DNA of 64,000 bases from Adiantum capillus-veneris. Taxonomy: Eukaryota > Streptophyta > Polypodiopsida > Polypodiales > Pteridaceae. Below, piece after piece: positions 1-11,123 of the stretch. The translations under genes were made by a program, and so were the position numbers. The stretch is taken from NCBI GenBank assembly GCA_014529385.2, contig CM043966.1, positions 39,984,037 to 40,048,036 on the forward strand, written 5' to 3'. Positions within the stretch are counted from its first letter, which is position 1. Each line of letters opens with the position of its first letter. The notes under the pieces were generated by a model that saw nothing but the letters and a program-made list of their open reading frames with translations, made no database searches and was not told the DNA's origin.

Positions 1-1131
1 AAGAAGGAGTAGTCTTACGAGAAAGAATCGCTCATATTAGCATAGCATAGCTTAGTAATTATCATGGTAGAGGAGATGAGCATGCATTGAAGCTTGGCTC
101 TTGGTTGGATTTGCATCACAAAGACAAGATTTGTTGGTGTAGGACTCCCTTGTCACAAGCTTGGAGTAGGTGATAAGCTTTCCATAAAATCTTGAGAAGG
201 ATCCAAGAGTCTTCTTGATGCACACATGAGCTTGTGTGAGTGTGTGTGTGTGATAATGCCTTGTCAAATTCAGCTCCCTCTCTCTCTTGGTTGACCCCTC
301 TTGCAAAATACTGACGCTGACACCCCATTGGACCGTGCAAAGCTTACCCAATGAAAATTGAGAAGCATAAGTGATAGCCTTTTGACATGTGTTCCCCTTT
401 CCCCTTTTTTGAGAGCTTTAGGTAATTAAATAATACAGCTAAACTCTCATTGGAGCCCTTTGTCTTCTGGACAATAGGAAGGAGTCAAGCCGTTTGGTTG
501 TTGAATGCTTAGTGGACCCCTTAGGAGATTGTCTAATAGTCTTCTAGAGAGCTTAATTCTTATTGGTTCTTTTATCAAGTGTTTTTAAGTGAATTAAATT
601 AGATTTACTCTAGCCTTATTCTCATTGATCCACCTCTACGGCCATCCAATAGGATTGGAGTACACCTTGGGGGTAGTTGGGCTAGGGAGCTCACATGTGT
701 CCACTATGCCCTTTGTGTAAAGGGTCTTGCATGACCGTGTGTATGTGTGTGTGTGTTTCTTTCTCATCCCCTAATAAGAGGGCTCGCCCCCTCCTATATA
801 GGGATCTAGGAAGACGTGTTTGTACACTTACAAAGCATCCAATATCCCTAAAGTTTGACCATTGGACTTTACATTGAAAATTGAAACTTAGAATTTTGGA
901 AGTCTTAATGGGCTGAACCTTAGGGTCTTTGAAGCCCATTGTTGCACATTGCTCTTTTGCAGATGGTCCTCCCTTTGGATCCCTATTTTCCCTCCTTTGG
1001 ATCCCTACTGTGGCCAGTCTGCCAGCTTAAACAATATTCTTGCTTTTTCTCCCCTAGTACTTCCCCATATTAAATGATCAGTTTAACATGAGAAAATCAT
1101 TTAGGAGAATTAGATATTAGTTATTATGACA
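1..1131 (-). mobile_element. Possible LTR fragment of a gypsy-type element, otherwise unassigned
   Basis: No convincing gene is seen. About 40 bp ending at 1131 closely match about 40 bp ending at 7391. Read on the minus strand both begin TGTCATAA, and at 7391 this start is preceded by a purine-rich tract, as an LTR start should be. This stretch could therefore be an LTR in minus orientation. A TATA-like CCTATATAGG lies near 793-803, and short TG-rich repeats lie near 236-252 and 732-756. The far end and any target duplication cannot be seen. Ordinary intergenic DNA is an alternative. Confidence 0.3.
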
Positions 1132-1277
1132 CTTTGAATAAAAAATTCTGCATGAATTTTGGGCAAGGTGTCTAGATATCACCGAATGTTGAAAAGACTG
1201 TTAGATTTGCAAATGATTCTGCATCCACTACCACAAGTGTGCAAGTAGTCAGGAGTCTAAGGGACACATCAAACAGA

Positions 1278-2690
1278 ATGATGTTAGCTTTGTATGGCAC
1301 CCATAATTCATATGCACACTATGTAGACCAAAAAAGGCAACTGTATAAAAAGGATCAACCAATGTTTGAACGGCGCACATAGAAGCTCATAGAAGTGCGT
1401 CCAGTGATAGATAAATAAGGATGGTTCATTTCAGAGGAAATAATATATTATAGGCCATCCTCTCTAGAGCTGAAGGATATTACCCGAGTGAAGCCAGAAA
1501 TTTGTTTAGAGCCAAACTCTCGTCTATCAAAAATCAATCTTCGATCTTGTAAAACGAGCATATACTTTGACCAAAATAGTCGTAGATATAGACGAGAGTC
1601 TAGAATCTATGATGCCTTGGGTCTTGAAACCACAAAAGCTCATATCATAGGAGACCCATGGGAAAGACAATATCAGTGCAAAGATAATGCTATCTACAGC
1701 TTGACTTGGGGAATAATTTCTCATGTTTCAAGGAGATACATAGAAAACTATGCATAAGGTTTACAAATGCCAAACATCAATGGTGCTATCCAAAGTGTAC
1801 CTTCACAGTCCTAGAAGGTGAGACTAAACTAGAGCCAAACAATTTTGAACTCTTACAATGAAGCAGACTATAGTGATCACCCTAGGAAGGGGGGAGCTAT
1901 AAATCCATCAAGCTCAACTTATGTACCAAAAACCCCAATAGAAGTTAGAAGCTCTAGAGCCTCTATCCAGCAGACCCTTTCAAAGCAAAAACCATTGAAA
2001 GATCATATGGTTGTTGGAAATTTCCAATTGACCTAGATTCCATCAGAGTCTACAGATAAATGCCTCTATGACAATCATCAAGGAAAAAACTTTCAACTGA
2101 TCTCCACAAGTCAAAGTCAAAAGCCGACAAATCCAATAGTGTGCAAACAGTTACATGTAAGCAAGCTCACATATGCATATCAAGATGCACATGGTAATGA
2201 ATACTAGCAGGTTCATGACCTTGTACAAACTCCTATGGATGCTAAACCTAAAGTCAAAGAATATCTGAAGATGATGCAAAGCCTCAAGCTGCCAGAACAG
2301 GTGACTATACAAAGGTCACCACCAAAATCTCCTCCAAAGAGAAAGATTCTACCAGAAGGTACAGTGGATCTATTAAGATCAAGGTTTACCCAAATGCAGA
2401 CAGACAATTCTCTATACTTGCAACCAAAAAGTACAATATTATAGCCAATAGAGCCAACACCAACGGAAGCAGATGATCAAGACAAAGCCAATGTAGAAAA
2501 AGTTCAACCCATGGACACATCCACCACAAAAGCACTCAATACAAAGAAATATTTTGAGATGATCAAGTAAAACATTGCAAGAAGAAAAACTCTCAAGCAA
2601 AGCAAAGCTAGATTTTCAGCCAGACAAGAACCTCATGTCTTTTCGCACTTGGAAAAGATGTGGCCAACCATAGCTAGAAGATGCTCCTAA
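1278..2690 (+). pseudogene. Decayed retroelement polyprotein frame, family not recognised
   Basis: One frame stays recognisable for about 1.4 kb although several stop codons break it, for example near 1371, 1755 and 2034. The open pieces at 1488-1757, 1845-2036 and 2235-2444 are all in this frame, which suggests they were once one protein. The composition is rich in Lys, Ser, Thr and Gln, with Pro-Ser-rich low-complexity parts such as PPKSPPKRK. This could be a gag or movement-protein-like region of a retroelement or pararetrovirus, but I recognise no specific domain. A frame change near 2640-2700 leads into the protease-like segment downstream. It reads as a long-dead element. Confidence 0.4.
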
Positions 2691-3135
2691 ATTTGTGATC
2701 ATATCTGTAGACAAATGAGCTGAATGCTGGGGAGTCATCTCCACCACCATTCAAATAGGCTCACATATCATCACAGCTCAATTCCATGTGATCACAACAA
2801 AGGATATGCCAGAGGACGTCATAATGGGAATGCCAATGGCCGAGAAGATGTTAGAGATACAGAATGCAAACATGACAGAGTCATTACAGAAAACAAATAA
2901 TGAAGACCAAGACTGGTCACCCCCGAACAACAGTACAAAGCCCTCAAGCACAATTCAAATGGAAGATCTTATTGAAGATGATTCATCTCCATCAAATAGA
3001 ACTTCAAAAGAGCTTAAAGAAAATCAGGCAATAGCAAGTGCATATCAAATAGAGCAAAGATCAACCATGAAAGCTATTGAGCAGAGAATACCACCAAGAC
3101 AAGAAGAAAAGAAGATCAAAATTGCAGACACCTAG
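2680..3135 (+). pseudogene. Retropepsin-like segment, second half only
   Basis: Read from 2680, the frame gives a beta-strand-rich stretch ending in DVIMGMPMAEKM. This resembles the C-terminal half of a retroviral-type aspartic protease, where an alternating hydrophobic stretch (VISTTIQIG, HIITAQFHVI) is followed by an I-(I/L/M)-G motif. One in-frame TGA lies at 2716-2718. The catalytic D-S/T-G triad is not visible upstream, so that part has been lost or diverged. Downstream the frame stays open as a charged, Ser/Lys/Gln-rich tail to 3135. The assignment rests on the motif only. Confidence 0.4.
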
Positions 3136-3378
3136 GAAGCAATAGAAAGTCCAAAGATCCAGACATTGCCAGTTGAATTAGTTGTTGTAAGTCAGATTGG
3201 AAAATAGAGTCTCAAGACACCCTCCATAGAGACACATTTAGATCAAGATGAGACCGTGACAAAAGTAGAACAAAAATATTCAATAGAATCAGCAACAAGA
3301 ATAGCTATAGCTCTTAGCATTACAAAAGGAGCAAGTGTCAGATACAATGCTCTACTACATAAATAAGCAAAGTGCAAT

Positions 3379-3879
3379 ATGGTTGCAGACAACATTCAAA
3401 GCATTCTAGAGATTACTCCATGCAAACGTGATAGCAAAACAATGCTAGGTTTGCATACAGGTCAAAAAGAAATGGTTGCTACTCTTAGCACCCAACAACA
3501 TGTAGAGCATGTGAAGTTTCAAGAACAGCCTTCAAAGGAAATGCATTCAGAAGTCATCCTTGGACATCAATGGTTAGACCAACACAAGGCCTACAAAGAA
3601 GATACAATTCTAATACTCTCTTCTCCAAGAGGTAGCCAACAACATTTACATGTACCATTAATGCTAAATTTAGAGTTGCAAAAGTCACAAGAAGTGAAGA
3701 TAAATCTTACAGACAAAGGCAAAGCTAAAATGGACCTTCCATCAATTAGAACAAAAGGTGTGACATCATATGCCTCTACATCAAAGAACCCTCATGGACT
3801 AGTCTCTTCAAGCATGTTAGGCTTGCAAAACTTCAAGTCAATTGCTGACCCAACTAAAACCTGTAAGGAGACACCCTGA
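3379..3879 (+). pseudogene. Second retropepsin-like segment with ILGxxWL motif
   Basis: A 166-residue open stretch contains VILGHQWLDQHKA near residues 60-72. This matches the conserved end of gypsy and pararetroviral aspartic proteases (ILGxxWLxxH), followed by a hydrophobic strand as in those families. It is in the same frame as the segment that ends at 3135, with stops between. The N-terminal DSG or DTG is missing. Two protease-end motifs about 700 bp apart in one remnant are odd: either this is a duplication or one is a chance look-alike. No RT, RNase H or integrase follows before the LTR at 6437. Confidence 0.4.
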
Positions 3880-4237
3880 AGAGCAAAGATATATCAACCA
3901 AAGTATACAAGAAATCATAAGAAAGTAAAGCAAGTGTTTGTTCCAAGCAGTTTAGTCAAAGTCAATGATCTGGTTTGGATTAAAGATAGGAGATCAACAT
4001 AAAAAGACAAACACATGGGATGGATAGCATCCCCAATGAAGCTTAAAAGAACAGGAGTACTATAGAGGTAACAGACAAATATGGATACCAAAATCTCAGA
4101 TAAGAGCAATGAAGTAACATCAAGACCCTCCCAAGAAAGAAGGCCCACAAGGTATCAACCTTGATAATATCCTAGGATACCTAAGAAGAAGGTGTACAAC
4201 ATAACAACATCAAAAGATGCTAAAGTCTACCACAACT
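3880..4237. other. Decayed element interior, no gene
   Basis: The sequence keeps the A-rich composition of the flanking remnant. Short readable stretches occur, for example one containing VNDLVWIKD, but stops occur in every frame and no domain can be named. Confidence 0.4.
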
Positions 4238-4999
4238 CTTGGATAGGATACAAAAAAAATACGGATCTCAAAGAATTTTCCTCTTGGGCAAGGATTCTAC
4301 GTAGGCTTTGGCTACCAGTCAACCACAAGCCAACTGTAACTACACCAACTTGCATGAAGATCTCAAGAGCTCAACAAGACCTAGAGGTCAACAACATCAA
4401 CAAAGGAGTTACAAAGGTCCTCAAAAGATTTGGATTCCTAAGTCTTCCAATGCTTCTAGTCGAAAGTCAAATGCCGACGGTGAATAGAGGCCTACAAAAA
4501 CATCAAAGACTCCTATCAATAGTCCCAATTGGAGAATCAAACAAATAATGGAGTCTTCACAGTTTAAGAAGGACAACCCAACCAACATGAATGCAGATTC
4601 AAGGATGATAAAACAAGTCTTGGATAGGATACAGAAAAAATACGGATCTCAAAGAATTTTCCTCTTGGGCAAGGATTCTACGTAGGCTTTGGCTACCAGT
4701 CAACCACAAGCCAACTGTAACTACACCAACTTGCATGAAGATCTCAAGAGCTCAACAAGACCTAGAGGTCAACAACATCAACAAAGGAGTTACAAAGGTC
4801 CTCAAAAGATTTGGATTCCTAAGTCTTCCAATGCTTCTAGTCGAAAGTCAAATGCCGACGGTGAATAGAGGCCTACAAAAACATCAAAGACTCCTATCAA
4901 TAGTCCCAATTGGAGAATCAAACAAATAATGGAGTCTTCACAGTTTAAGAAGGACAACCCAACCAACATGAATGCAGATTCAAGGATGATAAAACAAGT
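4238..4999. repeat. Tandem duplication, two 381-bp units
   Basis: Positions 4238-4618 and 4619-4999 are almost identical copies placed end to end; a difference is visible in the short A-run near the unit start. The unit length is 127 codons, so the duplication keeps frame. One frame shows a WIPKS motif in each copy. The near identity means this duplication is much younger than the decay of the surrounding element. Confidence 0.9.
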
Positions 5000-6424
5000 A
5001 TGGAAAAAGAAACCTTCAATGCCAACTTGGTCCTTCACTAATCCTCTTTTTGAGGATTCAAGCTTACTTTTACCTGAAGAAATGTTTGTTATAAGCATAA
5101 TAATGTAAAAATTCAAGTTGCCATGGTGCAAGAAACACTCTTTGGCATAGTGAAAGTCGGGTTGCCGAGCCATAAAATGAGCAAAGCATTAGTCCCAAAG
5201 CTTCAAGTCATATTAAACTTTGTGCTAAGAGTTGTAGATATTAGGTTTACGCTCAAGCTAGAAGAGTTGAGCATATCTAAATCATGTTGCTCATGCTGCA
5301 TGAGATGAGCATAAGCATCAGAGTCTATTAACTTCCAATTGGTGGAGTGTCGTAGAGTCCAACACTCACACATAGTGCACAGTAAGATGAAAGAACGTAT
5401 CCTCATCAACGAAAACCATTCTTAAAGGGGAACCATCTTGCAAAACCATGTGATATGATTTTATAGCTACACCATCTTTTTGAAGAATCCCTCAAAATCC
5501 TTCTTGCACAGCATATTGTTTCCCATGTATTTTTATGTATGCATAAATAGGATGTCCCATCATTGGACATATGCATTAGACACACTTTTTGCTACCAGCT
5601 ATGCACATTGAGTGGACTACAACAGGCAAACCAATGTCATGCTAACCGATTAGTCGTGCAATGGATTCAATACTGGGCAAATAGGAAGGAAGCTTGGGGA
5701 CTTCCCACCGCTCCCTATCGCTTGGTACTGACCTTGGAGTTAAAGCCATTACAAGCAACAACAAAGATCTTGGGGCATGATAACCAACAACGGAAAGGCA
5801 AGGCATAGAGTGGAGTCAATACTGGGTGAGTAGGAAGCTTGGGGACTGCCAATGCTCCCTATCGCTTGGTACTGACCTTGGTGTTAAAATCATTACATGC
5901 GACAGTGGGAGTCAGCACCAAGAAAATAGGAGGCTTGGTGACTTCCCAACGCTCCCCATTGCTCGGTGCTGACCTTGGCAACTTGGCTTTGGCCCAGTAA
6001 ACATCCACAGATATCACATTGTTTAATTCCCATATCTACCAGAAAATAATCCGTTGAGTAATTTACTAATATTTCCAATGCTAATAAGCACCCCAATAAT
6101 TCACGTATCCCAAAGGTACTTTTTTTCCACTGGGTTTTGTATCCTTTGGTCATCCAAGTATTAGACCCTAATTTAGAACCTCATCATTCTACTTCCCTTG
6201 TACATCCTTTTCATAAATAAACAGCATCTTCATCATTATGCTATTACACTGGACAAGTACAACATCATCTCTCACATCAGACATATTCAAACCAATCAAG
6301 ATGCTGTTGCAAATTAAACCTCATCCAACAAATTCAACGACAATGAAGACGATCAGCCCATCAAAAACCTTCCACAGCCTCCACAGACACTTTTCAACAA
6401 TGCCCAAGAACGGGCACTAAAATT
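5000..6424. other. Decayed interior of the element ending at the 6437 LTR
   Basis: There is no long open frame with a recognisable domain. The last bases before 6425 read into a polypurine tract, so this is the 3' end of the internal region of whichever element owns the LTR at 6437-7351. A set of imperfect repeats lies at 5668-5995. Confidence 0.4.
5668..5995. repeat. Three imperfect direct repeats
   Basis: Three diverged copies begin near 5668, 5817 and 5909. Each carries the core AGGCTTGGGGAC or close variants, then CTCCCTATCGCTTGGTACTG or variants, then ACCTTGG. Spacing is uneven (about 149 and 92 bp) because the region between the cores varies. No function is evident. Confidence 0.7.
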
Positions 6425-6436
6425 GAAAGGGGGGGA
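6425..6436 (+). other. Polypurine tract (plus-strand primer site)
   Basis: A purine run, GAAAGGGGGGGA, directly abuts an LTR that begins TGTTAAC. This is the normal arrangement at the 3' end of an LTR retrotransposon, where the tract primes plus-strand DNA synthesis. Confidence 0.75.
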
Positions 6437-7351
6437 TGTTAACTAGGTCAAGTTAGTTAACAAAAGCTGCTAATGACCAAAGACGTACGAATGCACATCA
6501 AACATCAACATGAAGAAGCAGTAAAGATTGGAATTACACATTTTTCACATTTTTCCAAAACGGTCATGTATTGTAAATTCCCAATTTATTTCAAGCCGTA
6601 TTTTAATGTGTTACAGGCTCAATGGGAGTTCCAAACTGTAAAGAATGGGTCAGTTAGTGTGCCTAGATTGCAGATTCAGTAAATAGTGGAGCCCTAAAGG
6701 CCTTGGGCACCTGAACATTGCATATTTTTACACCAGGTATATAAGGTAGTGTGTAAAATAAATTAGGGTTCTCAAGCTCATTTGTTGAGAGCACTCTTCG
6801 GTGAGAGCTCATGAGGTGTGTGGTTATGGAGGCCTTGAGCTTCTCCTTGCTCATGTGACTTGATTAACACTAATCAATGTTTAATTCTCTTTCACTATGC
6901 CTCTCTCATACTTCTTGTGATTGCCTATGATGCTTTGATTAGCTAGATCTTAACTAATTACTGGTTAATCCCTCTCTAATCTTGTGTGATTTCCCTCTCT
7001 TGCTTATGTGTGTATGCAGGTTTGATTGGAGTGTGGTGCTTGATAGATCTTTATGTGTGTGCTGCTGATTAGTGTGTTGCATGATAGGATTAGTGTTGTG
7101 TGCATCTTGAAATTGTTGGTGTGTATGATTGGGTTGATTGGAGGTGAAGAGAAGTGTATGTGGAGATTGCCCATCATTGTGGCTGAGCTCCTCCATAGGA
7201 CGAGAATATTACCTCATAGAGTCACCATTCGTGTTGTCATTATTAGCTGACTAATCGTGTGAGTGTTTCCATGCCCTAGCCGAGTAGCTCATCCCTCCGG
7301 ATTGATAATTTTGTTGGTCATTGGAGCTATGCAACGATGGAACCCCCAACA
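6437..7351 (+). mobile_element. LTR (3' LTR of the upstream remnant)
   Basis: This begins TGTTAACTAG directly after a polypurine tract and ends CCCCCAACA, giving the TG...CA termini of an LTR with short inverted ends (TGTT/AACA). It is about 915 bp. A TATA box lies at 6738-6746. No matching 5' LTR is found in the window, so the 5' part of the element was lost or lies outside. The 3' boundary is placed on the terminal inversion only. Confidence 0.65.
6738..6746 (+). promoter_or_regulatory. TATA box of the LTR promoter
   Basis: TATATAAGG lies about 300 bp into the LTR, a sensible place for the U3/R promoter driving the element transcript. Confidence 0.5.
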
Positions 7352-7769
7352 AAAAATCATTTGGGTTGGTTAGATATTAGTTTTTATGACATTACCTCTC
7401 TCTTGAAATCATAGTCGTCCTCAACTATGAGGTAGAAGAGATAAAGCCTTAGTCATTAGTCAACCTTTTCTAGTGGGTAGAGGATCCCTTTTTACCCTAC
7501 AACATCTTTCCAAGATGGATGACTACCATTTGGTGCTTGGGAGACATAGCTACCACAAGCTAGCATGTCTTCTCGTTAGTCCATTTCATTCTCCCAAAGT
7601 AGAGTGACAGATTCTACTTGGTGTTTGAGAGACTTTGTCATCACAAACATGATTCTAAGCATGCATACTACTTAAATTTGTGCACAATAAAAAGAGAATT
7701 AGTCTTAAAAGACAAAAACATTGATTATTTGAAAGAAATTTGTATATTTTCTTACTCTAATGTAGCATT

Positions 7770-8015
7770 GTAATCATTGACAAGGTTCATACTATCCTTA
7801 AGTTGTATTCATTGCATCTATCTAGCATCTTCAAAAGGATAATTTTTGAGCTTAATAAGATACCGTCGAATAATCTTACCATGTCGTAGTATCTTGTCTT
7901 CATGCCAAAGGATAACTTTAGGTTGTAGCACCTCTTCTTGTTCTTCAATTTTGGGAGGGTCTTCAATAATTGGTTCACTTGGTGGCTCTCCTTTGTAGGG
8001 CTTAAGTAGGCTCAC
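7770..8015 (-). pseudogene. Gypsy A polyprotein end with chromodomain-like region
   Basis: The peptide holds HVSLLKPYKG-type sequence typical of the region after gypsy integrase, an acidic linker, then PKVILWHED, RRYLIKLKNYP and FEDAR. This matches the chromodomain pattern (aromatic residue, then YLIKWKGYP, then W) found in chromoviruses, where the domain guides integration to chromatin. The Trp expected after FEDAR is a TAG stop, one base from TGG, and readable sequence continues for some 20 codons after it. The frame is dead. Confidence 0.7.
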
Positions 8016-8396
8016 ATGAAAATCATTGTGTATGAGCTAATTGTTGGGAAATTTGAGTTGATAAGTGATATCATTGATGGGATTCAAGATTTGGACAGGA
8101 CCATAGTATCTTTTTGCTAGTTTAGCAAAATACTTTTGATGGCCCGTAGGATTTTTGCCCGTTGTTTGCCTCAATTGAGCCTTAGGAAACTTAAGCAAGA
8201 CCCAATCATTTTATTTGATCGTGAAGGCCCTTATGTGCTTGTCGGTAGCAGATTCTTGCCTTTGTTGAGAGATGGATATAGCTTCCTTAATCTTTTGAAA
8301 AGATTCTTGTAGGTCATGACTATGCTCATCGATAGCGAAGATCTTCCCATGTACTTTAAATAGCAAGGGACTTTAATGGGTCTTCTCTCAATGATT

Positions 8397-8718
8397 TCAA
8401 AAGGTGATTTTTTGTAGAATTATGTACAGTATTATTGTCACATACTCTACAAGAGGTAAGTACTTTTCCGATTGTGAGCGTTGATCTACTTTGGTAACAT
8501 AAGTCTTTAGTAGATAGAGTATCGTAAGATTGGCTGTCTCTCTTTGGCCATCTGTTTGTGGGTGATAGGACAAAGACAAATTCAATCTTGTTCCTAAATT
8601 TTCAAAGAGATCTTTGCAAAAATTAGTGGTAATCCTAGGATCTCTATCTGACGTGATGGATGTTGGTAATCCATGGTGTTTGAAAATCTGTGATATGAAG
8701 AGAGTTGCCATTTGGTGT
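8397..8718 (-). pseudogene. Gypsy A integrase catalytic core
   Basis: About 105 residues match the retroviral integrase core: SDRDPR carries the second catalytic Asp, and SYHPQTDGQRETAN carries the Glu in the usual DD35E spacing. In the intact protein this enzyme inserts the element cDNA into chromosomes. The segment is cut at its N-terminal side by the DNA element at 8727-9502. Removing that element and one copy of its 8-bp duplication joins KKTIKA to HQMATLF, which is the normal gypsy sequence order. Confidence 0.85.
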
Positions 8719-8726
8719 GCCGTAAT

Positions 8727-9502
8727 CCCGGGGGATTCACTCTAAATAGAAAATAGGACGCCACATGCAAACGAACAACTTTGATAAAACCCCTATATAT
8801 GACTCATATTAGGGAATATGACCCCCCCCTTTCTACGCTTATGCCACAATCAATGATGAAAACTATCATACCCATATCTTACATATAGAATTTAGGCCTC
8901 ACATGATCTACCTAAGTAAAACTAGTCAAAGAGCGTGTAGCATAGTGACCAGAAACGTACTAAGGAACCACTTCTCTTGATAACTAGATGTATCCTCAAT
9001 GTGTCTTAGTTTGACTTTCAAATTATGTGCCATTCAAACTGGACTCTAGTTACTCGTCCAATTTTGACCCATCTAAATTACTCAAAAAACATGGTTATAA
9101 ATTTTGTTAGGTTCTTTGTGTAGATTTGCATCTATAAAAACTCTTTATAGCTTTCATCCCTCAACAAATGAACTATAATCACAAAACAAGCAATTGATAT
9201 GAAGGAGAGTTAGTTCTTGCATGTATCTTTGTAGCTATTGAATCACAAGTTAGAGACAATAATCTATTGGGAAGCCATGATTTTGAAACACAAAAACTTC
9301 CTCTCATGTCCCCCCCCCCCCCCCCCCCCCCCCCCCACACACCCCCACCCCCATAAATATGGTACCCCTTCCCTTATTTTTAAGCTTGGGAGATAAATTA
9401 TTGGGGCCTACCTCTAATTTATAGGCTTGTGAAAATTGTTTAAAAAAACCCCTCTCTTGCACTTACGTGGTGCGGAAAGTTTTTCATGGTGGATCCCCTG
9501 GG
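8727..9502. mobile_element. Non-autonomous TIR DNA element, 776 bp, 8-bp target duplication
   Basis: The left end reads CCCGGGGGATTCAC and the right end, reversed, CCCAGGGGATCCAC, giving terminal inverted repeats matching at 12 of 14 positions. Flanking 8-mers GCCGTAAT (8719-8726) and GCCTTAAT (9503-9510) differ at one position and look like a target duplication. Excision restores the integrase frame of gypsy A, which confirms the boundaries independently. No transposase is present. An 8-bp duplication fits hAT-type elements, but the termini do not start with the usual CAG/TAG, so the superfamily is left open. A run of 27 C lies at 9310-9336. Confidence 0.8.
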
Positions 9503-10020
9503 GCCTTAATAGTCTTTTTGATAGGAATGAAGTGTGCATGCTTGTTAAACCTGTTGACTATTGTCCATATTCCCATATTCTTATGGATAGACTTGGGTAA
9601 TCCAAAGATGAAATCCATGGATATACTCTCCCATGGTGAATTTGAGATAGGAAATGGCTGGAGTAATCCAGGTTGCTTCCCTCTATCATACTTGGTCTTT
9701 TGGCATACTGCACATTTTGAAACATCCTCTTGTATGTCCACTTTCATGGTAGGCCAATAGAAGTACGTTTATACTCCTTGGAGAGTAGGTTGAATGCCTC
9801 TATGCCCTGCATAGGGAGGAGCATATGATTCATACATAACTTTCTCACAAAGGGAATGGGTAACACGTAGCCTATGGCCGTGGAGAAGATAACCATCCTG
9901 CAAGGTGAATGGTTCCTCTTTCTTCCCCAAACCAAGGGCTGAGATTATGTCTCTATAGTCGCGGTCAGTAGCATGCTCACCTATCATAGAAGACAGATCA
10001 CTGTGTGTATCTATAGACAC
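9503..10020 (-). pseudogene. Gypsy A RNase H/integrase linker and integrase N-terminus
   Basis: The minus strand encodes a linker and then an integrase zinc-binding region. HRGIQPTLQGV follows the expected His position and CAVCQKTKYDRGKQPGLLQP carries the CxxC. It is followed by SPWESISMDFIFGLPKS, which holds the first catalytic Asp of the integrase core. The end, KKTIKA, is interrupted by the DNA element at 8727-9502. A frame change between the linker and the zinc region (near 9740-9770) adds to the damage. Confidence 0.8.
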
Positions 10021-10039
10021 TACATCAACTTTTGGTCAT

Positions 10040-10783
10040 CCGTTAAAGTGCATCAGCAACTTGATTATGCTTACCTGCAATGTGAGTATTATGAAAATTA
10101 AATTGCAACTCATTTGTTTGTCAGAAAGCTTGGTTTGCGTCATGAAGTACTTAAGACTTTAATGGTCGGTTCGTAGAATAAATGTAGTCCCCAATAAATA
10201 TTGCTTCCATGTGTCTAAGAAATGTAGAACAACTAAAAGACCTTTCTTATAAATGCCTAAGACTCGTTCATCTGTATTTAGCCTTCATCTCTCATATGTT
10301 ATGGCATGCCCTTGTTGAAGCAAGATTGTTCCAAGGCAATCACCACAAGCATCACATTGGACCTCAAATGGCTTTGAGAGATATGGAAGCATGAGGACTG
10401 GCTGGGAGGTAAGCTTATCTTTGAGCTTTTCAAAAGTATTTTTCTCCTTAGCAGTCTATAAATACGTAATGTTCTTCTTTGTTAAGTCATGTAATGGTCC
10501 TCCTATTTGACAGAATTTTTCTATGAAGCGTCTATAGTATGCACACATATTAATAAAGCTTCTTAGCTCATGTAGATTCCTTTGATTAAGCCATGCTTTT
10601 ATTACCTCTAACTTTGATGGATCCATACAAATATCATCTTGAGAGATAATATGACCTAAGTATTGAATCTCTTGAAGAAAAAAATCACTTTCTTTTGGTT
10701 GAGAACAAACTTGCTCTCCCTTATTGCTTGAAAATCACTTGGAGATGTTGCTTGTGTTCCTCCAAATACTTGGAGTAGATGAT
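10040..10783 (-). pseudogene. Gypsy A RT thumb/connection and RNase H
   Basis: Starting right after the copia-1 insertion, the minus strand reads IIIYSKYLEEHKQHL (the sequence that follows YxDD in gypsy RT), then QYLGHIIS, YRRFIEKF and GPLHDLTKK. It then enters RNase H with FEVQCDACGDCLGTILLQ, and later a weak match to the DH-x-SLK motif. These are in the normal gypsy order. At least three frame changes and several stops are present. In the intact element this is the cDNA-synthesis and RNA-degrading part of the polyprotein. Confidence 0.8.
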
Positions 10784-10788
10784 GATAT

Positions 10789-11111
10789 TGTTGATATGTC
10801 AAGCTCTACATCTTGAGCTGGCATCCATTACGGGTCTTGGCCACTTACGACATTTACTCACTTGCGTGTTAGGTGATCGACATGGAGGATATTTGCCAGT
10901 GATTCTATAGCTGGACTACACTTATAGTGCCAACCTAGTATGCTTCTAGTGAGTTCACACTTAGTGACCACATGTACATATGTGCTACTTTTCAGCTTTA
11001 GCACTTAGTCGTTTGTACTCTCCTTTCTTAGCGAAGAAGAAGAAGAATCTTTCTATCTCTGTGTGTTTTGTGCTTGTCTTGTGTAGCTCTCTTACATCCT
11101 CATTCTTTACA
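10789..11111 (+). repeat. Copia-1 5' LTR
   Basis: Starts TGTTGATATGTC and ends TTCTTTACA. It is close to the 3' LTR at 15489-15810 and to the copia-2 LTRs. It ends directly at the primer binding site. Confidence 0.9.
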
Positions 11112-11123
11112 TGGTATCAGAGC
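11112..11123 (+). other. Copia-1 primer binding site
   Basis: TGGTATCAGAGC is the common plant copia primer site, complementary to the 3' end of initiator methionine tRNA. It directly abuts the 5' LTR. Confidence 0.9.

Noticed and set aside
1278-3879. Endogenous pararetrovirus
   Set aside because: Protease-like motifs alone also fit gypsy elements. No RT or movement-protein motif was recognised, so the claim is not made.
8727-9502. Firm hAT classification of the TIR element
   Set aside because: Only the 8-bp duplication supports it; terminal bases differ from usual hAT ends and no transposase is present.
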